Positions 22,850-33,091 of a stretch of 64,000 nt of DNA are shown one piece after another. Position numbers and translations under genes: made by a program. Under the pieces are notes generated by a model, which was not told the origin of the DNA, did no database searches, and saw only the letters and a program-made list of their open reading frames with translations. The DNA comes from Homalodisca vitripennis (Eukaryota; Arthropoda; Insecta; Hemiptera; Cicadellidae). The DNA is taken from NCBI RefSeq assembly GCF_021130785.1, contig NC_060214.1, positions 40,345,001 to 40,409,000 of the forward strand, written 5' to 3'. The first letter of the stretch is position 1. Each line of letters starts with the position of its first letter.

Positions 22850-23190
22850 ATTTAATTTTGTTATTTTTCAAATTATTATCATATTTTTATAGTTTGTTTT
22901 CAAGTTTGTCTCTTGTTATTGCTTTCAAATTTTTACTGTTATACTTGTTGAAATTTTATTTTTAATTGTTACCCTCTTTTTCTTGTCTAGACACTAGACT
23001 TGTTACACTTGTTTACTGTTTTTGCTCACCAGCTTCTAAGATGTTTTCCTCTTATTTGCTGTCCACATATTTAATGTATGTATTATTGTATATTTATATA
23101 ATATGAGTAGGGTTATATTGTATTAGTTATATAAATATTGTTAGTTGTTATTGTAGAAATGGTGAACACCGTTCATGAATAAATAAATTA
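22850..23190 (+). mobile_element. LINE 3' UTR-like insert
   Basis: A T-rich stretch ends in GGTGAACACCGTTCATG and AATAAATAAAT, typical of the 3' end of insect LINEs. It sits inside the IS630-type element, between its left arm and the transposase remnant. No coding part remains. Confidence 0.4.
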
Positions 23191-23269
23191 TGCTAACTTG
23201 TAGCTCATCTATTTTACTCGTATGATATATTTTAGAATAGACCACTTATTTAAAAATATTCAGTTTACG

Positions 23270-23745
23270 CCACAGTCCGCCGCTTTGAAAATTTGAAAAA
23301 TGAATGTGTGAAAGATCGTCTACACAGTGGTTGATAGAGGTCCACACCCAGCATCCACAAAAGGTGAATGTGTGGGCAGACATTCTAGGACTAAACATTA
23401 TTGGTCCTATTATTGATTAAAAGTAGGATTCTGATTAGTTCCAACAAATTGGGGCGCCCTCTCATTTTACAGTAGACGTACGTGGATGGGTCTGAGAAAT
23501 GGTATGCTAGGTCACCTGACCTATCACTTTTGGACTTATTTTGGGTCATTTGAAAAGAAAAGTTTATGAGACCAAGTTCTCTTATCTAAACGACTTAACA
23601 CAAAAAATATTACATAAAGCGGCAGGCATGTCTGAAAAATTGCTACTAAATGTTATGAATGGAGACTACAACCGCTTTGCTCACTGTCAAACTGCCGAGG
23701 GGGAAAATGTTAACATATTATATTGTAAAAAAGGTAAGCTATAAC
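23270..23745 (+). pseudogene. IS630/mariner-like transposase C-terminal remnant
   Basis: Blocks in shifting plus-strand frames: PQHPQKVNVWADILGLNIIG (23350-23405), VDVRGW near 23470, RSPDL-like text near 23515, then HLKRKVYETKFSYLNDLTQK (23547-23605) and FAHCQTAEGENVNIL (23680-23725). This is the usual order for insect IS630/mariner-like transposases: the KVxVWAG block, the GAPPHF-VRGW block, the ARSPDL block and the DLK ending. The N-terminal half is missing or disrupted and the protein cannot work. Confidence 0.75.
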
Positions 23746-24067
23746 GATATAATCATCTGGAACTAGTGAATGTTAAATTATTATGTGACATGCAGAACAT
23801 TCTAAAGGCCTCCTCATGGACCGTTTCCGAATGTGGTGTAGTCGTTCACAAAATAGTTTTTTGTATGCTGTGAAGTTTTTGGGGTTTCATATAATACTAG
23901 GAATGACAACTAAGCTTTATTCAAGAATCTCAAGTTTGAACTTTAAACCGCCACCACTTTGGTAAACTTTTTGAGGTCGGCTCAAAGCCTTTAATCCGTA
24001 TTAATTTTACAGTGACCAATTCTTCCAAAAATAAAAACTTGTGTCCAGCGTAATTTTTTTTGCTTAA

Positions 24068-24882
24068 CACGTTTGGTGTTCGTAATGATGTGTATAATAC
24101 GAAACCTAATAATTAGCAATGTTGCGGGCCTACGAGAGGTTGATAACTGTAAATTTGGGAATATGAGAATGATTGGCTTTAGACTACCAAAATCATTGTT
24201 GCGCCTACCGACGTAGAAATTGAATCAGCAGCTTGGTCTTGAAAACTAACAGAGGACAATGGAAAAGATTTTAATAATGAATGACCGGAAAATGTCATGA
24301 CTCATTTGAAGCCACGGCGCAGCTAAACCGTTTGATGATTCGATTAGATAATCCGACCCTTCGTCAACGGAAATGATGGTTTTGAAAAGTCTTCGTGATC
24401 ATACTTCCCGGAAGCAGTGTATCGGAATCCAAAAATAGAGACGAACTGGTTTTTTTTAGAAACAATAAACAATCCTATGATAAGGAATATATTGTTGGAG
24501 AGATTAATCAATCATAGAGGAACAAAAATTATTTGTTTACTGTATCGAAAAACTCAGTCTATATTTTTTAAATTTCAGCATCAGTGTAAGATTCGATATG
24601 TGGGAAGTACGATTATGTAGACGTTTCAAAGTCATCATTTCCTTTGTCGAACTGTCAAATTGTCCGTCAAAATAAGCCATCATCTTGTTTAGCTGCTTTC
24701 TGGTAACAAATGAATCACGCCATCTTATGGTCCTTCATTATGAAAATCTTCACTGTCCTCTGTTACTATCCAAGAACAAGCTGCTGAATCGATAAATGTA
24801 CATTCATCAACCTCTCGCAGGCCTACTGCAGCATTGCTAATGCGTTATTATATTGTACACATTAATGTAGACACCAAACGTG
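24068..24882. mobile_element. Long-inverted-repeat element with TTAA ends
   Basis: The two arms (about 24068-24400 and 24625-24882) are inverted imperfect copies over roughly 260-330 bp. They begin CACGTTTGGTGT from each side, and TTAA stands at both ends (24064-24067 and 24883-24886). TTAA duplication is characteristic of piggyBac-type (also Kolobok) elements. The central 220 bp is AT-rich without coding evidence. Likely a non-autonomous fold-back derivative. The class is inference. Confidence 0.65.
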
Positions 24883-24886
24883 TTAA

Positions 24887-26495
24887 CGAATGAACGAATT
24901 AAGAAGGAAATAACAGACGTTTTATTCTTGAAAGAATTGGATTTTACTTCACTTTGTAAAATTGATTCGTATTAAGTTAATTAGGTACGGATAAACAAGG
25001 TTGTACTGTGTGCAGGCATGTGTGACCATATGCAATACGGCACGGACTTGTGAACAAGGTAACTGCCGTCATTTTTATTGATTCAATAAAACGTGGTACA
25101 TAATTAGTACTTACTAGTACTAGTACCATCGTTTCCAATTAAAAAAGTGCCTTAGTACCAAGGAGATTTACTTCTGCCTTGTTTACACCTGTCGGTAGAA
25201 TACTTACTGGATACAGCAAATACGATGTGTTACTTGCATCTGGTGTGGGAGAGGCTGGAAACATCCCCCCTCAAGGTTTTAATAAATAAGTAAGAACCGG
25301 ATGAAATGGTAGACGTTTGACTTTAGCCCTTTAAGAACACTTCTATGACCTTAATTGTATTCGGAGAATGGTAATAAATGTATCATAAACCAAGTCCACG
25401 TTTTTAAAAACTACGAATTATTGACTTTCTAAATATTTGAAAGTTTCAATAGTTTATTAACATTCCAACCATTTGGATTTTCGTTACATAACCATTGTGT
25501 ACAAAGTAACCCTCAAAATGAAAATGCATTTGATATTTCGAGGTAACATTTACACATGAAATATATCGTCCTCCCGATTGTACCAGAAGATACTCGTATA
25601 TTCTTTATAATGAATGCACCGCTTACGTACTTAATGAAACAATCCATTTTTATTTACAATTTCACACTTAGGACAAACAGTGATATACCAAAAAAGTAGC
25701 TAAACTGGAAAAAAGGATATTCCAGTTTCAATGTTGGAAATTAGTTTAAAATTGCTTTAGAACCATTATTTATATCCAAATTTATATATTAATATAGGAA
25801 TAAATTACACGAAACGCAGTGAATACATGGATAATGTCACAAATAAAAATACAGTCAATCGTTGATATTTTGTGGTCATTCTTTTATGATACTCTATCAA
25901 CTCCTCATTGCAATCGCTAACTAAGCACAATATTCAAGACATGAGACGACAGGAACAAAAGTTTCATAATCATTAGGCTAATCTGTAATTTGATGTAAAT
26001 CCATTATGTGTGTAGTGTGAAACATGCGGGCTAGTAACTTATCTAGTGTTATGTTTGAGGCTACAGACTTCAACTAAAAATAAGCTCGGTAAGAGAGAGA
26101 TACAATTAGTTAAGAATATGCAGGAGAAAATAAACAATACGAAATTCGACTGGAATATGGAACAATGTTAGACGGAGTAAACAAGAATACGTAATTAATC
26201 AAGAAAGATCAAAAACTTAATTGATTGAGGATGAAAACACAGTTAACAAAATTATTATCAAAACGGTCCATCAGATAGAAGACGTCAAGTCGATCTAGGA
26301 AAAATATTAGTTGCACGAATGCTCATTGATAATGAATTGGACTGATAATCACGCACACTGGGTTCATTGAGAGACAGGAAGTGTGTGGTAATCCTTCACT
26401 GCATGTGCATACTCAGCAACGGAAACGGATATACAGTATTCGTACACTGAGAATGACAGCGTGCACAAAAGGGGAAATGGTGGCATCATACGACC
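24887..26495. other. AT-rich, no gene seen
   Basis: No open frame over 60 codons and no repeat family recognised. Confidence 0.45.
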
Positions 26496-26874
26496 GTCAA
26501 GGCATTTATTATTTATTTACTTAAATTCCCACGGTATAACCATTTTGCAAACTACTTTAATTAAGATGACTAACAACAGCAAATGCTCATAAAAATAGTA
26601 CTGTATGAAAAATCAACAAAAATTTAACAACTAACCATGCCTATGACATAATAAATGAACAGACATAACAAAAATATAACTAAAACAATGTGAAACATAA
26701 CAAAAGTGGTATCAATAACAATAGTGCAATAATCAGTAATAATATAACAAGTAATAAAAAATAATAATGCAGCAACGACAACAATAACAATGATAACAAT
26801 AATAGACTAAATCAACAAAGATAACAGTAATGGAGAAATTGAGTAATTATTAATATAATAATTAATATAATATT

Positions 26875-27106
26875 GGGAGTGCCGATGGCCTAGCGGTCTA
26901 AATCGTTGGACTTTGGGTCTGAGTTAGAGATAGCGCAGGTTCAAATCCTGTATGTGACCGTTGCACTTTTTATCAGTACAATCAACCTCGTACTGTATCG
27001 ACTCTCCCCCTTATTCTGTTTGATAAGATCCTCGCACAGGCCAGTGGCCCATGAGGACGGACAGAATAAGGCTTAAAAGGGGATCGGCCTCTCCTTAAAA
27101 TAAAAT
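26875..27106 (+). mobile_element. tRNA-derived SINE, copy 2
   Basis: Starts GGGAGTGCCGATGGCCTAGC, with the B box GGTTCAAATCC at about 26938-26948. The same body as copy 1 follows (CCCTTATTCTGTTTGATAAG) and the end is A-rich at 27091-27106. Very few differences from copy 1 (20055-20296). Confidence 0.9.
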
Positions 27107-27136
27107 ACTGTGCAGGACTCGACAAGCTCACTCCGA

Positions 27137-27480
27137 CTAAAATGTCTCCAGCCTCACTGTCGACACAGCACGTCTCAACGCTCCCAGTCGATTGCAGAAA
27201 AAGTCAACTCCACTGCACACCTCGTTGCCAAGCCGAAATATTCTTGGGACAGAGCTGAACTGCAGATAGTTGCGGTTTAAGTGGCCCAGCTCGAACAGGC
27301 GGCGTGACTTTGTGGCAGAAGGGAGACGAAATGCAATTCGCTCCAAAAGAGGGGGGGGGCAGACTACCACAAAGTTGACAATCTTGTAAAGAAAGACAAC
27401 ATCTGCAACCTCCCTTCTAACGACCAGTGGATGTAGCCGAAGCAAGTTCAGATGCCTATCAGGCTCTCTCCGGTCCAAAT
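27137..27480 (-). pseudogene. LINE ORF2 C-terminal fragment
   Basis: An open minus-strand frame of 113 codons: LDRREPDRHLNLLRLHPLV, then ADVVFLYKIVN, then IAFRLPSATKSRRLFELGHL and VPRIFRLGNEVCSGVDFF. This is the thumb/C-terminal layout of insect LINE reverse transcriptases (an R-R-x-x-D-x-x-FLYKIVNG-like stretch, then a P-R-x-x-R-L-x-NE stretch). The catalytic part is missing because of 5' truncation at about 27480. Intact to its natural stop at 27137. Confidence 0.7.
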
Positions 27481-28934
27481 ACCTAAGGAATGATTAGCCT
27501 AATAACTGCAAATCATAAATCTTTAATCTATTAAACATTATAATATAATGTACCTGACATACTTTCCTTACTTGATGTTACCAATGTGCATCGTTGGCTT
27601 ATTTATAACAAAGTTGGAGTGCGTCAGACCACATGTTAGATGTATCGTAAAGTTTTTGCTGAAGTTACAGTTGGAGGAATTCAGCTGTGCTCGTAGGGCC
27701 CATATACTACCCTTTCAACAAATAAACGCTATCTGTGTGGCGGGTTGCGATTTCAAACACAAAAACACACTATAACAACTGAAAAACAAAGATGAGTTCT
27801 ATTATTGCTATTATTTGGTATTCTCGTATTATTTAATTTCACCACAATCAGCACTGTCACAAAACAGACTGATTGTAGTGAGTGTGATGAGTTATTTGGG
27901 TTAATACGATTCCTGAAAGGAGGGTTTTACCCATGAGTCACAAGAAATGTTTTCGGGACGCAACGCATAATGCTACCCCGCCACCCCTCCCGCCTATCAC
28001 CACACATTCAAGGTCACGTGCGCAGCTATAGTCCTAGAACTGTACATGTATTTTTCTTGATGTGTACTGTGGACAGATAGGAAAGGAATGCTTACAGTCT
28101 AGTGGGTGATAAGCTTCAATGACGCTCAGCCGAATTTCATCCATGAATATGCTCTTCAAACATGGCGTTGCCTTTGAAGAAATGAGTTTCATGAAGTCCA
28201 TGGCTATGTTCGTTCTTATCCATTGGTCAAACAGAAGCACAACCAAATAAATCAGAGCCATCGATGATAGCAAAATATACTAAATTTCAAACTTATAGTT
28301 CCATTTATTCTTGGACATTACCCTTTGCTAACGCTCAACCAAATCCCAAGGAGTGACATTCACCATCGACTTGGTGTTCCACATATATAAATGCAAAATT
28401 TCAAGTTCCGTTATATAGATGTCATGCGGATATAGAGGCAGAAATGAAATGTTTCCAGCACTACAAGTGATAGGCTTAGCTAACACTCAGCCAATAAGTT
28501 TAGAATACAACCAATAAATTAAACACTGTCTCTTTACCTGTTGATTTTGTTAGGTTTATTGTTGTTATTTCCCGATTTGTATTTATTTCACGTTTTTATT
28601 ATTACCTTTTGTTCTTAGAATATTTTTTCTGTTCATTAATTATTTTATTGCATTAATTTTAACCTGTTTTTCTGTGATGTTCTTTGACTCAATTATAGCG
28701 GCTCCGCCCTTTTGTGTTTCTTTTTTAAAATGTTCATTGTTAATTAATACAAGCACTTAGCTCATTTTTTAGTTGTTATGAATTACATTGTTGCAAATGC
28801 ATTAAAGTTATTGTTGTTAAGTTTGAACCTGTTTTGTTTATTAAGTTTATATAGTTAGTACACACTATTGTATCTAGTCTATGTAATGGAAATCGTTGAA
28901 ATACGAGTAAATAAAGAATTTTGTGTATAATCTC
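27481..28934. other. AT-rich, no gene seen
   Basis: Small frames at 27548-27775 and 28034-28273 have no family resemblance. 28550-28930 is T-rich and probably belongs to the retroelement whose tail is at 28935-29045. Confidence 0.4.
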
Positions 28935-29045
28935 AAGCAAATGCCGATTGGATAGATTCCAATCCTCGAAACTTTATGCTGTACCTTTTATAACCTATAA
29001 CGATGGCAAATATTCGAAACCTTGCTATCCTTTCATTTCCAGTGT
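28935..29045 (+). repeat. Recurrent repeat tail, copy 2
   Basis: Second copy of the tail at 14254-14375: TTGGATAGATTCCAATCC hairpin, CTCGAAAC, then CTTTTATAACCTATAACGAT and GGCAAAT. Slightly more decayed than copy 1. Confidence 0.55.
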
Positions 29046-30631
29046 ATTGTAACGAATTTATAATATGAACCAAAAGAATTAATTATATTTATTTCCCTTT
29101 GCGCTAAGTAGTATCATTTCAGTTTCAGTTTTAAACTACCAATTGGAGTTTTTATCCTCAAAGTGCAGGTGTGTAGAACGATTGGTATTCACTCTGAGTC
29201 ATCGTCCAGGAGCTTGCGGTTTGACGCAAATTGTTACAAAAACTTAGATGAGGAATTTAATCTGGGCTGCCTGGAACAATGAAAGAACAGTAGTTATAAA
29301 ATTATACATAATACTAACTTGTACTTGTAGGAGGTATGAGTTATTAGTGCTTTGATATTAATCATGCCCTTCGTTGCTGGAACCAACGATTTTGAATATT
29401 TTTGATCTATTTCTGACATTCGTATTTAAATCTTTAGTTCAGCAAATTGCCAGATTTGCTGTGATTGAGCTGTTCTGCAGAATGCAAAATAATCTAAACC
29501 TACCAACACTCGTATATAGACACTATCTTGGCATCGGGGTTCGAACTGAATTATTCTACTACTGTACGTATAATCTATTTTAAAAACTAAAGCAGAAGCA
29601 TTGGCAATTTAACTTAATCTATTATACAACGTTTAATAATAAGCAATTACTAATTAAAAATTCAAACAAATGGTCATTTCCCTACAAAATTCATGATTTA
29701 CGATATTGCTTCGAATATATTCAGGGTCGTACTCAAATTTGGCGGGCCCCGGTTCTATATATTAAAAGCGAAAAGTTTGTATAGTTCATATCAATAAAAC
29801 TACTCTGGTACACATTACTTCATAAAATACTATTTAAACAAGAGTAATTGTAATAATGAGCCGTGTAAAATGCTAAACCTACAACAATGATCAAAATTTG
29901 CTTGGGTAGAATGTTGGCCTCTTACCGGAAATTGGCGTACAGAAGACATTGTTTTGTAAGGTAATGTAGTACTCAGCCAGTCTTCCAGCAGAACCTCGCT
30001 ACAGTGCGATGTTTTATATCGCAGGTCTACGTGCTGCAATGTGCATTTCTCCATGCAGCCAAGCGTTCCAGGAAGGCGATAAAGTCTTGCCATTGCAATG
30101 GTTCTGCAGGGATACGCTTATCTGCACGTCAGGTGCGTGCCACAGATAAGGTATTCATGCTATCAAGGAGAGTGAACAAACGGCTGTTCTGCTTACCCTT
30201 CAAACATGTTAGATCACTCACACCTGAGACAATCTTTTCCGTACTATTAGTCATGTCGATAACGCATGTGTGTGAATTATAGTGTTTAGGCTACGTGCAG
30301 TAACTAGGGCTTTGCTTTGGTGCGGGGGGAGGGGGGGGGTTATTGTGATTAAAGAGGCACCGCAGCAGGAGGTTAGGAATACAGCTGAACAACTTTAAAT
30401 TTGAACAAATTAGATAAGCTTCATTGAAATTTAAAAGTTTAACTGCCGTATTAAAAAAAATGTTGGATGGCTGTTAAATTCATATATCATCTTTGGGTGT
30501 TTGGGAGGTAGTTCTATTTATCTTAGTAACTTCAATGTCTGTTATAATTCGTAAGTGGATGTACGACTAGATTTTCCGGATTTACACCTGATATTATTGG
30601 ATTTTTAGAGTGAAATTTCTGCAAAATGCTA
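29046..30631. other. No gene seen
   Basis: AT-rich. 29930-30200 is GC-richer, with open frames on both strands (minus 29830-30093, plus 30004-30282) that resemble nothing known. A G-rich run lies at 30322-30340. Confidence 0.4.
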
Positions 30632-30639
30632 GAAATCTT

Positions 30640-31004
30640 GGGTCTTTTTCGTTTAAGGGCCAGCACAAAAGACCCTAGCTTGCCTATTCAAAACTCAGAT
30701 CACGCGATGCTTGCCCGCTGCTTGCTCTTTTAGAAAAAAAATAACTCGAGCTTGCAAATTCCAAGCCCAGATCAACTCACCTCGCTTTATTGAACCCAAA
30801 ACTCAGACATAACTAACGCAGGTTTCATTACGGGCAAAAGATAAGCGGCGCGCGTTTATCACTGATAAGATAAGACGAGTTTATACTAGAAATAGTACCT
30901 GGACTACTGCCCTACGAACTAATAACACCAAAAAAACGATTAAATACATTGTCAGTCAAGTATAGTATGTTTGTAAGGTGCTGGCCCTTAAACGAAAAAG
31001 ACCC
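30640..31004. mobile_element. 365-bp non-autonomous element with perfect TIRs
   Basis: 27-bp identical inverted ends (30640-30666 and 30978-31004, starting GGGTCTTTTTCG) are flanked by a perfect 8-bp duplication GAAATCTT (30632-30639 and 31005-31012). The interior is non-coding and holds a loose internal repeat (AGCTTGC...CAGATCA, twice). An 8-bp duplication fits hAT, P or Merlin-type transposases. The GGG start differs from the CAG of hAT, so the class is open. Confidence 0.92.
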
Positions 31005-31300
31005 GAAATCTTCTCTTATTAATTTGTTTTCAGAAATGCATTATGTAACAGAAATGGTATTGTTAAAATTGTATTTGTGAACAAAAAGTATTTTTGTTTC
31101 TAGTTTTATTACACCATGTAATTATTTCCAAAGCTAAGCACACTTTACATTTTTATCTTAATCTGTTATTATCATTCCGTGGCTTTGCTTTCGCGCAAAA
31201 CTTTGCTAGGTGAAATACCTTTATTAAAATATGACGTTATTGGCTAGAACACGAGGTTTAAGCGCCGATCAAAATAACAGCCGAGTCAGAAAATTAGTAC

Positions 31301-31326
31301 ACGCGCGCGCGCGCGCGCGCGCGCGT
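31301..31326. repeat. (CG)n microsatellite
   Basis: Thirteen alternating CG/GC units in AT-rich surroundings. Confidence 0.97.
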
Positions 31327-33091
31327 ATATTAGTACGTCTCAGCGTAATTAACAAACATATAATTATTACACTAACAAGAAGAAATAACTCTAATGGAAA
31401 AATAAACAGCTAATGTTCTATCAGAAATGCCGAAAAGAAAAAAAAAATGTTTTGTCTTGAATTATTTAAAGTGCAAACCAAAAGGTATTTTATATAAGTT
31501 GAGCAGTTTCGCTGCTCAAAAATTAAATCTATTGTTATATTTGTTAACGTGTAATGCAACATTATTAATGCCTTTTAATTTATTACAATTTTTAATTTTG
31601 TCCTCATTGTGTTCTCTGGAATGTACAGCGAAGGACTTGTCGTCTTCATGAACAATACTATAAATAACCGATGACGTGTCATTCTAATACGAAGGGAGTT
31701 AGAGGTTTGACCTATAAGTTGTTTATTACTAAAAATACAATTAAGTTGATATTATGTTGCTTGAATCACCGTCAGTAGCCTTTTTAATTGGATACGTTTT
31801 ATTAGTTATGTTTTTGCTTAATTTTGACTAAATGACATGATTTTTAATGTACCACAACGTGGTTTTTGACAGGGTTTACAAGCGTTGGTTTGAACTAACA
31901 TATTTTTAAATTTTTTTGATTTTTTAAAGATGACCCTAGGGGGCTTTGAAAAAATATTTTTAGTTTCCAATGAAATTGTAAAATATGAAAAGAGTTATTT
32001 TCTTAAGCCCGGGGTAGAATGGGGTAACAAATTTAGGTTAATTTAGCGGAGAAAATTTGTCATAATTAAAATGTATTAGCTTATTAATTTGATTGTTTAC
32101 AAGTTTACCAGGGTAATTTAATTTCTTGAATGTGTCAGGAATAACGCAATATAATATGTTAATTCGTTTCTTTACCACATAAAATGTTTTGCTAGAATGT
32201 CGAAACTTTTTGGAATACTTTTTCACATGTGTAGGGTGGCAAATATTGCATAGTGTTGGTATGTTTAACATGAATGTTGGTTCTTAAGAAAGGTTTCTTT
32301 TAACAACACATCAACACCTAAGAAGGCAATGAATGGTTGTGCAGGAATACATACAAGAGAAATGTAATCTAGAAAATTGTTGCAAAGCACAATTTTAAGT
32401 CTATAGCTGATATCATTCTCGACATATCCTACAAACAGACAGACAAATCTATTGCTTTAAGTTAAAAATCGGTCGTAATAATCTGAGATTATTAAAATAT
32501 TAATACTTAACAAAGTGTGTCAAACACCAAGGTTCTCAACAGTAAATACGATAAGATATCAAAGAGCATGCCACAGAACGCAGTTACGAGTTAAACAATA
32601 CTGGAACCCTGCACCTGGCCACAGAGTAATAAGGTATATACCTGGCGTAGAAGTGCTAGTCTTGACTTGTCAACTAGTCAGGCACCTCCGTTTCACCCCA
32701 AAAAGGGCTGGTCCTCCACCCGCAATCATAAATGGCTCAGAACTAACACTAAATCAGTAACTTGCAGGACGTGTCATCGGACAGCAGCAGTGGAGTGTGT
32801 CGCGACTCTTGAAATTTTGAATTATCTCCCGTTTAAGTTTGAAGCGTTTTCTTTTTCATTATGTTTTTAACTAGTTTTTGTTAAGTGACCTGATCGTCAA
32901 ATTATATATTATGAAGTGCTTTTCAACAAATTGAATGTGAAATCTACGGCCAATAACTTTCAAATCTAAGTTGGAGAAATTGATTTTGTAGCAGGTACTG
33001 TAAAGAGGAAATCACTCTAAAATTAAAACGTATAGATACCCGAGTTTGAAATAACCACAGACTAACCAATATAGCTACAATAACAGGAGAC
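31327..33091. other. AT-rich, no gene seen
   Basis: Small unconvincing frames only (31427-31651, 32038-32271, 32515-32870). 32570-32820 is slightly GC-richer and unassigned. Confidence 0.4.

Larger units (their letters stand above)
22249..23891 (+). mobile_element. IS630/mariner-type element with about 100-bp inverted ends
   Basis: Left arm 22249-22350 and right arm 23800-23891 are imperfect inverted copies, with CCACATTCGGAAACGG identical in both and related GCATAC and CCCAAAAA words. TA dinucleotides flank both ends (22247-22248 and 23892-23893). The right part codes for a transposase C-terminus. A LINE 3' end (22850-23190) seems to have landed inside. The element interrupts the LINE that starts at 19630. 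Confidence 0.6.
26496..27480 (-). mobile_element. 5'-truncated LINE, 3' end
   Basis: The minus strand has the last part of a LINE ORF2 (27480-27137), then a 3' UTR rich in TTATTG and ATTGTT words (26870-26510) ending in AAATAATAAATGCC-like tail text near 26496. A SINE copy (26875-27106) sits inside the 3' UTR. Confidence 0.65.

Noticed and set aside
26875..26960. Functional tRNA gene
   Set aside because: A and B boxes are present, but the acceptor stem does not pair and the sequence continues into a SINE body that occurs twice in the window.
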